Shown here one piece after another: positions 24,988 through 33,624 of a DNA stretch of 64,000 nt. The position numbers and the translations under genes are program-made. Below the pieces are notes generated by a model. The model searched no databases. It saw nothing but the letters and a program-made list of their open reading frames with translations, and was not told the DNA's origin. Source of the stretch: UBA8514 sp034933685. GTDB taxonomy: Bacteria; Bacillota; Clostridia; Lachnospirales; Anaerotignaceae. The stretch is taken from assembly GCA_034933685.1 (NCBI GenBank), contig JAYFNB010000020.1, forward strand, positions 38,000 to 101,999. The letters are read 5' to 3'. Each line of letters starts with the position of its first letter. The first letter of the stretch is position 1.

Positions 24988-26301
24988 TTACTCCAAAATT
25001 GTTTTTACAAAATCTTCTCCGCTTTCCTTAGTGATTCTAATTTTAACACAAAGTTCCTTTTCTATGTCCTCAATGGTCAAATCATCTAATAGGGTAGTCT
25101 CTCCACTTCTTAGAAGATTTTGCGGTAAACATAAATAATCTCCCAACTTCTTATTTTTAAGTTGGTTTATTATGTCACAGCCGCAAAGCAACCCCGAAAC
25201 AGAAATCTTACCACCAAAAAAATCATTCTCTATTGGGAAAACTTGAATTTTTACTCTCGGATATTTTACCATAATTTCTTTACAAAGACCATCTATAAAT
25301 TCAAAAGCGGCGGTTCCTGTGGCAATGCTAACTGTTTTTTTAAGCTCTTGGTTGCCAGCAAGCTCTGCCATGCATGCATCAAATTCATCTCTCATAAGAG
25401 AAATCATACCTACCCCGTTTTCAATTTGCGGAAAATCTTCATAATCTTCTACACTAGGAAATTCTCTTTGGGCTGTTAAATAAAACTCATCGGCAATAAA
25501 TACAAATGAACTTCCTATTTCAGCCTTCAGCTTTTTCTGCCACTTTTCAATAATGTCTATAACTGCCTCACTGTCTGCTTTTTCAAAAGGTTTCATTGGA
25601 TACAAACCATCTCTGTAGCGTGTTAAGCCAATTGGCACAACTGAAAGGCTTTTTGCATGAGGAAAAAATTTTGACAAGTCCGAAATGGATTTTTCCAAAA
25701 CAGCCCCGTCATTAATTCCATTACAAAGCACAATTTGTAAGTTCATTTCAATGCCTGCATCTGCAAGGGTCTGCATATGGGTAAGAACTTTGTCAGCATT
25801 TTTATTATTTAGCATCTTTTTTCTAAGTTCCAAATCCGTAGTGTGAACGGACACGTTTATAGGGGAAAGATGGTAGTACACAATTCTGTCAATATCAGCC
25901 TGTTTCATATTGGTAAGGGTAACATAGTTGCCTTGCAAAAAGGAAAGTCGGCTATCATCATCTTTAAAATACAAGGTTTCCCTCATTCCCTTAGGCAATT
26001 GGTCTATAAAGCAGAAAATACATTTGTTAAAACAGCTTTTTGCATCGTCCATCAATCCGCTTTCAAAAACAATGCCGATATCTTCGTCATAATCTTTTTC
26101 AATTTCGGCAATGCATTCCTCACCTTGAATGGTTTTGATACCCATTTCAATGTATTCATCATTTATAAGATAGCGGTAGTCAAAAACATCCAGAACCTCT
26201 TTGCCGTTGATTGATACAAGAATATCACCTTGCTCTATTCCCAGTTCCTCTGCAATACTGTCCTTTTCCACCTTTATTATTACATTTTCTTTTTTCTTCA
26301 A
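24988..26301 (-). CDS. DUF512 radical SAM protein with N-terminal PDZ-like domain
   Basis: 437 residues with a TTG start at 26301 (AGGAG eight nt upstream). Residues 1-55 form a PDZ-like domain (LGIEQGDILVSINGKEV). The radical SAM cysteines follow as Cys90, Cys94 and Cys97 in CFNKCIFCFIDQLPKGMR; the C-terminal half is the DUF512 domain (SVVPIGLTRYRDGLYP, FIADEFYLTA). This family is widespread in Clostridia and cyanobacteria, usually beside der; its reaction is unknown. It lies directly upstream of der in the same operon, which hints at a ribosome or tRNA related task (inference). Confidence 0.92.
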   Translation of the reverse strand: MKKKENVIIKVEKDSIAEELGIEQGDILVSINGKEVLDVFDYRYLINDEYIEMGIKTIQGEECIAEIEKDYDEDIGIVFESGLMDDAKSCFNKCIFCFIDQLPKGMRETLYFKDDDSRLSFLQGNYVTLTNMKQADIDRIVYYHLSPINVSVHTTDLELRKKMLNNKNADKVLTHMQTLADAGIEMNLQIVLCNGINDGAVLEKSISDLSKFFPHAKSLSVVPIGLTRYRDGLYPMKPFEKADSEAVIDIIEKWQKKLKAEIGSSFVFIADEFYLTAQREFPSVEDYEDFPQIENGVGMISLMRDEFDACMAELAGNQELKKTVSIATGTAAFEFIDGLCKEIMVKYPRVKIQVFPIENDFFGGKISVSGLLCGCDIINQLKNKKLGDYLCLPQNLLRSGETTLLDDLTIEDIEKELCVKIRITKESGEDFVKTILE

Positions 26302-26313
26302 TGCTAAAACTCC

Positions 26314-27129
26314 TTAACTTTTTAAGCTGAGAAATGCCGCAAGACTTCCTCTTTCTTCGCCCATTTTTCGGTGAGAATAAAACAAGTCATTATGGCACAT
26401 TGTGCAGTAATTTGTAACCTCTATATTTTCAGCAAGTATTCCCGCTTCTATCATCAATTCTCGGTTTATGCCCCAAAGGTCAATTTTAAATTTGCCTTCT
26501 GCATTTTCATCGTTGCGTATATATTTGCTGGCAAAAGTTATTTCAGTCATAAATTCGTCCACCACTGGCTTGTCTACCTGAAAACAGCACCCACCTATTG
26601 ATGGACCAATAGCAGCAACAATATCTTCGGGCTTACAGCCAAATACAGTATGCATTTCCTGAACCGTTGCCTCAGCCATTTTTCGCACAGTTCCTTTCCA
26701 GCCTGAATGTGAAAGACCGATTACCTTTTTTACAGGGTCTACAAAAAACAAAGGTACGCAATCCGCATGGAATGTAACTAAAACCACATCTGATTCATTT
26801 GTAATATATCCGTCGAAATCAGTAATCTGGCTTTCAAAAACTACACCACAGCCACAGTCTTCTTTTGTGACCGTCTTTATTTTGGTATCGTGTATCTGCT
26901 TGCCAAAAACCATTTTCTTGTAATCCATATCATTAGCCTGGCAAATACGTTTAAAATTTTCCGTAACATTTTCCCGTCTATCACTACGGTTATAACCTAA
27001 GTTAAGGCTTGATAATTTTCCTTCACTAACTCCACCAACCCTTGTTGAAAAGCAGTGATTAACAATTCCCGTTTTTTCTATATTTTCAAAGGTGAAAAAC
27101 TTCACCTCGTCTTTTTCACAAAGTTTCAT
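26314..27129 (-). CDS. pgeF: Peptidoglycan editing factor / multicopper-laccase-like purine nucleoside phosphorylase family
   Basis: 271 residues from the ATG at 27129, ten nt after GAGGAG. Motifs of the YlmD/YfiH family: GKQIHD, HADCVPLFFVDP and LSHSGWKGTVR, which hold the His-Cys-His zinc site, and CTMCHNDLFYSHRK near the end. Members act on purine nucleosides (adenosine deaminase and phosphorylase activities) and the E. coli homologue prevents misincorporation in peptidoglycan. Start and ribosome-binding site overlap the end of the yraN-type gene by a few bases of spacing. Confidence 0.9.
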   Translation of the reverse strand: MKLCEKDEVKFFTFENIEKTGIVNHCFSTRVGGVSEGKLSSLNLGYNRSDRRENVTENFKRICQANDMDYKKMVFGKQIHDTKIKTVTKEDCGCGVVFESQITDFDGYITNESDVVLVTFHADCVPLFFVDPVKKVIGLSHSGWKGTVRKMAEATVQEMHTVFGCKPEDIVAAIGPSIGGCCFQVDKPVVDEFMTEITFASKYIRNDENAEGKFKIDLWGINRELMIEAGILAENIEVTNYCTMCHNDLFYSHRKMGEERGSLAAFLSLKS

Positions 27130-27133
27130 ATTC

Positions 27134-27502
27134 TTAATACTCCTCAAAGGCATTTTCAATGTGTCTATAAAGAGGTTTTTCTCCTCCTATTATTTCCATT
27201 ACGTCAAATCTGAAATCCCAATCATAAAGACTTTTTCTTTGAATATAGTTTTTTGCGGTGGCAATAATTTTTTGTTGCTTTCGGTAATCCACAGCCTCTG
27301 CTGGATTCCCTTTATCAGTATTTTGCCTATACTTTACCTCCACAAACACAATATACCCTTTATGCTTTGCAATTATATCTATTTCTCCCGTTCTAAGCCT
27401 AAAGTTTTTATCGAGTATAGTATATCCCTTTTTCTGTAAAATTTTTACTGCAAGTGCTTCACCAAAGTCACCTTTTTGTTTATTCTCTTCTTTTCCAGCC
27501 AT
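27134..27502 (-). CDS. UPF0102 (YraN) endonuclease-like protein
   Basis: 122 residues from the ATG at 27502. A restriction-endonuclease-like fold: GDFGEALAVKILQKKGYTIL, RTGEIDIIA, and VFVEVKYR (the E-x-K catalytic pattern), then RKQQKIIATAKNYI. The family function is unresolved; homologues are found beside rnhB in most Firmicutes, as here. The coding start lies inside the end of the rnhB frame (the two overlap slightly if rnhB ends at 27511: 9-nt gap). Role in DNA processing is likely but not shown. Confidence 0.9.
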   Translation of the reverse strand: MAGKEENKQKGDFGEALAVKILQKKGYTILDKNFRLRTGEIDIIAKHKGYIVFVEVKYRQNTDKGNPAEAVDYRKQQKIIATAKNYIQRKSLYDWDFRFDVMEIIGGEKPLYRHIENAFEEY

Positions 27503-27510
27503 ATCTAACC

Positions 27511-28275
27511 TCACATAAAGTTTTTCACAAAACTGTGCCTGTGAATTGGACAAATTCCAATTTGCTTTATAGCTTCAATATGTTTAGGCGAGCCATACCC
27601 CTTGTTTTGCTCAAAATCATACTCTGGAAAAATTTCAGCATAATCCTTCATCAGCCTGTCCCTTGTAACCTTTGCCACAATGCTTGCCGCACCTATGGAT
27701 ATACTTTTTGCGTCACCCTTAATAATGCCTTTTTGCTTTATTTCTATATTGGGTATGGTTACGGCATCAACCAAAATATAATCTGGTTTAACTTTCAGAC
27801 TATCTATACATTGCTGCATTGCCTTGTATGTTGCCTGTAGTATATTTATTTCATCTATTTCCGCTGGCGAAACAATACCAATACCATAGTCCACAGCTTC
27901 ATTTACAATTATTTCATAAAGTTCTTCTCTTTTAGCCTCCGAAAGCTTTTTGCTGTCGTTAATTCCTTCAATCATTGCACCTTTTTTAAGAATAACTACT
28001 GCTGTAACCACAGGTCCCGCCAATGGTCCTCTTCCAACCTCATCTATACCTGCAACATATGTACAACCGTTTAAGTAACACTCATTTTCGTAGGCTGAAA
28101 TTTCTTCAAGGCGCTTAAGCTCATTCAAATAATTTTCATACCGCTTTTGGACGCTTGCTACAAGCTTAATAACACCTTTTCGCTCATCTGCCATAAATTC
28201 TGCAACGACTTTTGGAATATCTGTAGCTTCTAAACCTTCAAGCTTTTCCTTGATTTTTGAAATTGCTTCTGCCAT
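27511..28275 (-). CDS. rnhB: Ribonuclease HII
   Basis: 254 residues from the ATG at 28275. An N-terminal helical extension (about 70 residues) is followed by the RNase H fold: GIDEVGRGPLAGPVV (catalytic Asp and Glu), NDSKKLSEAKRE, ILVDAV and the GDAKSISIGAASIVAKVTRD block; the key acids are present. It removes ribonucleotides and RNA primers from DNA. First gene of an operon rnhB-yraN-pgeF-DUF512-der-plsY-gpsA read leftwards. Confidence 0.96.
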   Translation of the reverse strand: MAEAISKIKEKLEGLEATDIPKVVAEFMADERKGVIKLVASVQKRYENYLNELKRLEEISAYENECYLNGCTYVAGIDEVGRGPLAGPVVTAVVILKKGAMIEGINDSKKLSEAKREELYEIIVNEAVDYGIGIVSPAEIDEINILQATYKAMQQCIDSLKVKPDYILVDAVTIPNIEIKQKGIIKGDAKSISIGAASIVAKVTRDRLMKDYAEIFPEYDFEQNKGYGSPKHIEAIKQIGICPIHRHSFVKNFM

Positions 28276-28300
28276 TTTATTCCCGCCTCTCAATTATTTA

Positions 28301-28329
28301 AGTATACACGTAAACACTATATTTGTCTA
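28301..28329 (-). promoter_or_regulatory. Promoter of the rnhB...gpsA operon
   Basis: -35 TAGACA (28324-28329), 17-bp spacer, -10 TATACT (28301-28306), minus strand, about 25 bp before the rnhB ATG. Confidence 0.65.
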
Positions 28330-28344
28330 CAAAAGCACAGCACA

Positions 28345-28389
28345 TAAAAAGCCACTTTAAGTTGGTTTTCACCTTAAAGCGGCTTTTTT
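28345..28389 (-). terminator. Terminator of the RNase J gene
   Basis: AAAAAGCC-A-CTTTAAG pairs with CTTAAAG-C-GGCTTTTTT with one mismatch; T-rich on both exits. Confidence 0.82.
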
Positions 28390-28424
28390 AAAAGAATATT
28401 TTCTAAACCATAGCAATTTAATTT

Positions 28425-30095
28425 CTACACTTCCATAATTATAGGAAGTATCATAGGGCTTCGCTTTGTTGTTTGCCATACATAATCCTTAAGTGTATCT
28501 CTAATAAGGTTTTTAATATATGACCAACCAACTGTGCCTGAAAAATCGCATTTATCAAGGGCATCAGCAACAGCCTTTCTTGCACCCTCCATAAGCTTTT
28601 CAGATTCACGCACATACACAAAACCTCGTGATATAATATCTGGTCCTGCAAGCATAGCTCCACTTTGTTTCTCCATACTTACAACCACCACCATTAAACC
28701 GTCCTCGCTTAAATGCTTTCTGTCACGCAATACAATGTTTCCTACATCGCCTACGCCTAAACCGTCAACCAAAAGCTGACCGCTTGGAACAGTTCCATTT
28801 ACTTTTGCTTCCTTTTTAGAAAGCTCAAGAACCTCGCCAATGCTCATAAGGAAAATATTTTCCTTTGGAATGCCCATTGAAAGAGCAAGCTTTTTGTGAG
28901 CCGAAAGATGAATATATTCACCATGAACTGGCATAAAATATTTTGGTTTTGTTAAGGCAAGCATAAGCTTAAGTTCTTCTTCACGGGCGTGACCAGATAC
29001 ATGAATTTCTTCCATATCTCCATAAACCACGTCTGCGCCTCTTTTAATAAGCTCGTTAATAACCTTTAAAATACTTTTTTCATTTCCAGGTATGCTTGAT
29101 GCACTGATGATAATTTTATCCCCTGGCTTAACCGAAACCTGTCTATGGTCACTTGATGCTATTCTTGAAAGGGCACTCATAGTTTCCCCTTGAGAACCAG
29201 TTGTAATAATTACAAGCTGCTCATCAGAGTAGTTCTTAATTTCTGAAATGTCAATTATGGTATTTGGTGGAATATTTAGATACTCCAGCTCAGTACTTGT
29301 TCTAACCGCATTAACCATACTTCTTCCAATAATAGCAACCTTACGCTTTGTTTTGTGTGCCGAATTAATTATCTGTTGAATACGGTGTATGTTTGAAGAG
29401 AATGTTGCAACCATAATTCGGTTCTTTGGTGTATCCTCAAATATTTTATCAAACACAGCGCCAACGCTTTTTTCTGATATTGTGAAGCCTTTTCTTTCAG
29501 CATTTGTACTATCGCTTAAAAGCAACAATACTCCTTCCTTGCCAAGCTCTGCAAAACGGTGCAGATCAATAATGTCACCATCAATAGGTGTGTAATCAAT
29601 TTTAAAATCCCCAGTGTGTACAATTGTACCAACAGGTGTTGTAATTGCCATAGCAACAGCATCTGCAATTGAGTGATTTGTGTGTATAAACTCAACTTTA
29701 AACTGACCAAGCTTAATAGTTTCACCCGGCACAATTACATGTCTTGTTGTACTTTCCATAAGTCCATGCTCTTTAAGCTTGTTTTCTAAAAGCCCAAGTG
29801 TTAAGCGCGTTCCAAACAATGGAACATTAATTTCTTTAAGAATGTAAGGTAATGAGCCAATATGATCCTCATGTCCATGGGTAAGTAAAATACCCCTAAT
29901 TCTATCAACATTTTTTTTCAAATACGTAATATCCGGAATCACCAAATCAATTCCCAACATATCATCTTCTGGGAATGCTAATCCGCAGTCTACAATAATA
30001 ATATCCTGATTATACTCAAAAACTGTCAAGTTTTTCCCGATCTCTTGAAGCCCTCCCAGGGATATTACCTTAAGTTTTGGTTTTTTTGTAGCCAA
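28425..30095 (-). CDS. rnj: Ribonuclease J
   Basis: 556 residues, TTG start at 30095 with GGAGGAG six nt upstream. Metallo-beta-lactamase core with HGHEDH at residues 73-78, GDFKIDYTP, the beta-CASP insert (FSSNIHRIQ, TTGSQGE), VHGEYIH and the C-terminal dimer domain. RNase J has 5'-3' exonuclease and endonuclease activity and matures rRNA and mRNA. The single copy seen here is RNase J1-like; a second may exist elsewhere. Its long upstream region has strong potential for RNA structure. Confidence 0.96.
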   Translation of the reverse strand: MATKKPKLKVISLGGLQEIGKNLTVFEYNQDIIIVDCGLAFPEDDMLGIDLVIPDITYLKKNVDRIRGILLTHGHEDHIGSLPYILKEINVPLFGTRLTLGLLENKLKEHGLMESTTRHVIVPGETIKLGQFKVEFIHTNHSIADAVAMAITTPVGTIVHTGDFKIDYTPIDGDIIDLHRFAELGKEGVLLLLSDSTNAERKGFTISEKSVGAVFDKIFEDTPKNRIMVATFSSNIHRIQQIINSAHKTKRKVAIIGRSMVNAVRTSTELEYLNIPPNTIIDISEIKNYSDEQLVIITTGSQGETMSALSRIASSDHRQVSVKPGDKIIISASSIPGNEKSILKVINELIKRGADVVYGDMEEIHVSGHAREEELKLMLALTKPKYFMPVHGEYIHLSAHKKLALSMGIPKENIFLMSIGEVLELSKKEAKVNGTVPSGQLLVDGLGVGDVGNIVLRDRKHLSEDGLMVVVVSMEKQSGAMLAGPDIISRGFVYVRESEKLMEGARKAVADALDKCDFSGTVGWSYIKNLIRDTLKDYVWQTTKRSPMILPIIMEV

Positions 30096-30395
30096 AAAAA
30101 CTCCTCCTTCTTTTTAATTATAAATTTTCCGTCCATAACACAACAATCCTAACAACTAAGATTAAGCCATCAAGATTTATCTACTTTATTTTATTAATTC
30201 CAAAAATACATCGTTTTATGCACCCTAAACACCCATCCGTATATGGGTAAATTAATTTGCACACACAAATAAGACTGCCTTAAAACCGTATCTTAAAAAA
30301 TAACCACACACATGTCCTCTTTTTAAGATAACCTTACAGCCCAGTGCTTCACGTCTTATCTGCAAATTGGATTTTTTTATTTAAAAGACCGTTGG
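30096..30395 (-). promoter_or_regulatory. 300-bp region before RNase J with nested RNA helices
   Basis: Minus-strand RNA can form an outer helix between 30353-30360 and 30268-30275 (eight pairs, one G-U) enclosing an 11-bp helix between TATCTTAAAAA 30289-30299 and TTTTTAAGATA 30320-30330, and a separate hairpin ACCCAT/ATGGGT at 30231-30248. No reading frame and no riboswitch class that I recognise. A cis-acting leader of rnj is the simplest reading. Confidence 0.45.
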
Positions 30396-30403
30396 CTAGT
30401 CTT
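30384..30403 (-). terminator. Weak terminator after the DUF1292 gene
   Basis: AAGAC (30384-30388) pairs with GTCTT (30399-30403), next to TTTTAAAT on the minus strand; short stem overlapping the stop codon. Confidence 0.45.
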
Positions 30404-30692
30404 CTATTTCAACGTCATATTCATCATTTGCATTTTGAAAAAGTTCCGCAACCTTATCAAATTCAGCATCGTCTTCTATAAGTTCATAATTTACTTCTTC
30501 TCCATCTTCTGCTGTCTTTTTAAGTATCATTGCCTCTGCATTTTCATCATCCAAAAGGTCTGCTTCAAGTACAAGTATATAACTTTGTCCATCCGCTTCA
30601 ACTGCATCTATTACAGCAAATTCAACTTCTTCGCCATTTTCATCTGTTAACATAATTGTTTCAAATTCTTCAAAATCATTTTCAAATCCCAT
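30396..30692 (-). CDS. DUF1292 small acidic protein
   Basis: 98 residues, very acidic. Family signature TIMLTDENGEEVEF (about 12-25), then YILVLEADLLDDENAEA, ending in an Asp/Glu-rich tail. Function unknown. It follows ruvX and ireB, the standard order in Firmicutes (yrzL-yrrK-yrzB), 15 bp after ruvX. Confidence 0.92.
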   Translation of the reverse strand: MGFENDFEEFETIMLTDENGEEVEFAVIDAVEADGQSYILVLEADLLDDENAEAMILKKTAEDGEEVNYELIEDDAEFDKVAELFQNANDEYDVEIED

Positions 30693-30707
30693 TTTAATAG
30701 TCTCCTT

Positions 30708-31133
30708 TTATTTTTTTATTGAGTTAAGATATCCCTGCAAAATATAAACCGCTGCCATCTTGTCAATTACACCTTTCCTTTGCCCATTGTTTAAGCCGGC
30801 TTCCATTAAAAAATTTGCCGCCGCAACTGTGCTGAGTCTCTCATCCCACAAAACTACAGGTATTCCTACAAATCTTCTTTCAATTCGTTCTTTATAAGCT
30901 TCTGTTTTTTTACATCTTTCACTAACGGAACCATCAAGGTTCAAAGGGTATCCAAGTACTATTGTATCCACTTCGTATTCTTTTATTAGTTCTGCCAGCC
31001 TTCCAAGGCTTTGCTTATATTCGTTTTCACTGTTCCTCTTTATTATTTCCAGCCCCTGTGCGGTCCACCCAAAGGGGTCACTAACGGCAACACCAACAGT
31101 TTTATCGCCGTAATCCAAACCTAAAATCCGCAA
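30708..31133 (-). CDS. ruvX: RuvX/YqgF RNase H-fold nuclease
   Basis: 141 residues, TTG start at 31133, seven nt after AAGGTG. RNase H-like fold: ILGLDYGDKTVGVAV, TIVLGYPLNLDG and LWDERLSTVAA hold the conserved acids. Homologues mature the 5' end of 16S rRNA and were first called putative Holliday junction resolvases. Middle gene of ireB-ruvX-DUF1292. Confidence 0.94.
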   Translation of the reverse strand: MRILGLDYGDKTVGVAVSDPFGWTAQGLEIIKRNSENEYKQSLGRLAELIKEYEVDTIVLGYPLNLDGSVSERCKKTEAYKERIERRFVGIPVVLWDERLSTVAAANFLMEAGLNNGQRKGVIDKMAAVYILQGYLNSIKK

Positions 31134-31144
31134 ATTATCACACC

Positions 31145-31411
31145 TTATTTATTGTTCTTTGCTATATAATTCTCTACTAGTTCCTCCAATAATTCATCTC
31201 TTTCCAGCTTTCGAATAAGCACCCTTGCATTATTGTAGCTAGTAATGTAGGTAGGGTCACCGGAAAGAATGTATCCAACTATTTGATTAACAGGGTTGTA
31301 TCCTTTTTCTTTAAGGGCATCGTAAACAGTAAGTATAATTCTTTTTGCTTCGTTGTCAAGTTCTTTTGCCAGTCCATCAAACTGCATTGTTTCATTCAGA
31401 TTTTTGTCCAT
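31145..31411 (-). CDS. ireB: IreB family regulatory phosphoprotein (UPF0297)
   Basis: 88 residues from the ATG at 31411 (GGAGAG upstream); the GTG at 31420 is the alternative. Signature N-ETMQF at the start, then GYNPVNQIVGYILSGDPTYIT and RKLERDE. In enterococci IreB is phosphorylated by the Ser/Thr kinase IreK; the Thr in the ETM-F motif is the target region. It heads a three-gene operon with ruvX and the DUF1292 gene. Confidence 0.94.
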   Translation of the reverse strand: MDKNLNETMQFDGLAKELDNEAKRIILTVYDALKEKGYNPVNQIVGYILSGDPTYITSYNNARVLIRKLERDELLEELVENYIAKNNK

Positions 31412-31486
31412 GTTAATCACTCTCCGTATTTACTGCTAATGTAAAACAACAATATTTTGAATTAAAAAATAATATACACTTAACTA

Positions 31487-31515
31487 ATGATAATATATAT
31501 TGGCATATTATGCAA
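31487..31515 (-). promoter_or_regulatory. Promoter of ireB-ruvX-DUF1292
   Basis: -35 TTGCAT (31510-31515), 17-bp spacer, -10 TATCAT (31487-31492), minus strand, in the 144 bp between mtaB and ireB. Confidence 0.5.
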
Positions 31516-31555
31516 ACAATATTTATTTTCATTAGCTTTATAAAAACAACATTTT

Positions 31556-32851
31556 TTAGCATATATCGCCAAATGCTTTTTCATTTTGGGCATTTATAAG
31601 CTTTACTCTTAGAATTTTATTCTTAATGTTTTCATCACTTTCAACAGTAACGTTTATATAATTTGATGTATGCCCCTCAAAAATTTTCTCTTTATGTCCC
31701 TGCTCAAAAAGCACTTCAACTTCTTTATTTATGAATTTATTAATAAAATCCTGAGCCATTTTGTCACTAAGTTCAATAAGAATGCGACTTCTTTCTGCTT
31801 TCAGTTGCGGTGCAATCTGGCAATGCATTTTTTCTGCTGGTGTGCCTTTCTTTGGTGAATATGGAAAAACGTGTATCTTGGAAAAAGCAATTTTTTTGGC
31901 AAAATCATAGCTTTCTCTAAAATCTTCATCCGTTTCCCCTGGGAAACCAACAATTATGTCTGTTGTAATTGCAGCGTCATCCCAATACTTTCGTATTGTT
32001 TGCACAGCCTGTAAGTATTTTTCAGTTGTATACTTACGATTCATGGCTTTAAGGGTTCTGTCGCAGCCACTTTGCAAGGAAAGGTGAAAATGGTGGCATA
32101 CCTTTTTCAATTGGCTTAAACCTGCCATAAACTCCTCTGTAACTATATTTGGCTCTATGCTGCTAAAGCGTATTCTTTCAATACCCTCAATAGGGTGTAT
32201 TTTTTCAATTACCGCTAAAAGATTGCTATTATGAAGTTCCTTGCCATAGCTTGCAACATGAATGCCAGTAAGCACAACTTCTTTAAAGCCATTTTCTGCA
32301 AGTATTTTAACCTCATTTATTACTTCTTCTTCAGGTCTGCTTCTCACTGGTCCTCTTGCATATGGAATAATACAATATGAACAAAATTGACTGCAACCAT
32401 CTTGAATTTTAAGGTATGCACGAGTTCTTCCCATAAGCTTGTGAATAGAAATAGGCTCAAACTTTTTTTCTTCCATAATTTCGCCTACATAATTCACTAT
32501 GCCCATTTCTGCACTGTATTTTTCAACTTCATCAACTATATTGTTTCTTCCTTTAGTACCTAAAACTATGTTAACACCTTCAATTGCCTTTATTTCCTCT
32601 GGTGCTGTTTGTGCATAGCAACCTGCAACCACAACCAATGCCTGTGGATTTTGCTTTTTACACCTTCTAATAAGCTGACGGCTTTTTTTATCACCAAAAT
32701 TTGTTACTGTGCACGTGTTAATTACATAAACGTCAGCACTTTCATCAATGCTTACAACATTATATCCTCTTTTAGCAAATGCTTCTGCAATTGCTTCGCT
32801 CTCCACCTGATTTACTTTGCATCCCAGTGCAAAGCTTGCCACACTCTTCAT
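31556..32851 (-). CDS. mtaB: tRNA t6A37 methylthiotransferase MtaB
   Basis: 431 residues from the ATG at 32851, eight nt after GAGG. N-terminal UPF0004 domain with three Cys (ALGCKVNQ, NTCTVTN, AGCYAQ), then radical SAM CSQFCSYCIIPYARG, LSLQSGCD, and a C-terminal TRAM domain (about 370-431). LGCKVNQ rather than TFGCQMN places it in the MtaB group. It adds a methylthio group to t6A in tRNAs that read ANN codons. It lies 20 bp downstream of a hypothetical gene, in one operon. Confidence 0.94.
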   Translation of the reverse strand: MKSVASFALGCKVNQVESEAIAEAFAKRGYNVVSIDESADVYVINTCTVTNFGDKKSRQLIRRCKKQNPQALVVVAGCYAQTAPEEIKAIEGVNIVLGTKGRNNIVDEVEKYSAEMGIVNYVGEIMEEKKFEPISIHKLMGRTRAYLKIQDGCSQFCSYCIIPYARGPVRSRPEEEVINEVKILAENGFKEVVLTGIHVASYGKELHNSNLLAVIEKIHPIEGIERIRFSSIEPNIVTEEFMAGLSQLKKVCHHFHLSLQSGCDRTLKAMNRKYTTEKYLQAVQTIRKYWDDAAITTDIIVGFPGETDEDFRESYDFAKKIAFSKIHVFPYSPKKGTPAEKMHCQIAPQLKAERSRILIELSDKMAQDFINKFINKEVEVLFEQGHKEKIFEGHTSNYINVTVESDENIKNKILRVKLINAQNEKAFGDIC

Positions 32852-32871
32852 CAAAATTACCTCATCTGTTA

Positions 32872-33423
32872 TTAATTGATTTTCTGCATAAGGGACAAAA
32901 CCAACATGGCAATTTCAACATCCTTGCCCGATGCCCAAATTACATACGGTCTTAGCTTGTCCCATTTTGCTTTTTTTGTGTCTACGGATATACAAATTTC
33001 TTCTATTTCATCTATTTTATCTATAATTTCCTTTTTCTCTAATACACTAATCCTAGACATTTCGGCTAAGAGCCTGCGTGCCTCGTTAAAGCCAACGTTA
33101 ACTGCACAGCCGCTAACATCTTCTTTAAGATAGTAGTCCCTAAGGCTTTGGCATTTATACCCAAGAGCTTTAAATATCTCCAATCTTTTAATTATCAAAT
33201 CTACATTATTTCTAAGGGCTTCCGCAATTTTGGCTTTTTCTTCGTAAGCAGAAATAACCTCCATGCCGTCTGCAAAACCTTCTATAACATCAACATATTT
33301 AAAAAGCATTGCATTAAACAAGCTTTCCATCTGTTCTGCATCATGAGAGTATTTGCTCCAAACGCTTTTGCAATATAGTATATCTTCATCAACTACTGAA
33401 TTTAGTTCATTTAAATTAACCAT
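32872..33423 (-). CDS. Hypothetical helical protein
   Basis: 183 residues, not recognised. Predicted to be almost entirely alpha-helical and soluble, with heptad-like runs (EEKAKIAEALRNNVDLIIKR, SVLEKKEIIDKIDEIEE). No Cys motif, signal peptide or membrane segment. It has a good promoter at 33446-33474 and is followed by mtaB after 20 bp, so the two are co-transcribed. A partner role in translation is only a guess from that link. Weak similarity of shape to small clostridial hypothetical proteins; I can name no family. Confidence 0.75.
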   Translation of the reverse strand: MVNLNELNSVVDEDILYCKSVWSKYSHDAEQMESLFNAMLFKYVDVIEGFADGMEVISAYEEKAKIAEALRNNVDLIIKRLEIFKALGYKCQSLRDYYLKEDVSGCAVNVGFNEARRLLAEMSRISVLEKKEIIDKIDEIEEICISVDTKKAKWDKLRPYVIWASGKDVEIAMLVLSLMQKIN

Positions 33424-33445
33424 TTGCGCACCCCCTTAAAACCAG

Positions 33446-33474
33446 ATTATATCATATTTTTCTAATTCGAACAA
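33446..33474 (-). promoter_or_regulatory. Promoter of the hypothetical gene-mtaB operon
   Basis: -35 TTGTTC (33469-33474), 17-bp spacer, -10 TATAAT (33446-33451), minus strand, 23 bp before the ATG. Confidence 0.6.
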
Positions 33475-33535
33475 CCTATACATTCCATAACATCCTGCAA
33501 CATATATTTTTTAAAATATAACTTTCTTTCACATA

Positions 33536-33575
33536 AATAAGACCCCAAAATCTATAAAGTTTTCAGAGTCTTATT
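33536..33575 (-). terminator. Terminator of the Cache receptor gene
   Basis: AATAAGAC (33536-33543) pairs with GTCTTATT (33568-33575); the intervening bases can extend the stem by about nine pairs including G-U pairs. Minus-strand exit TTATTTATG. Confidence 0.65.
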
Positions 33576-33624
33576 ATATATCATCTATTTATTGTTAAGC
33601 CACTCTTTTATATTTTATTCGTTC

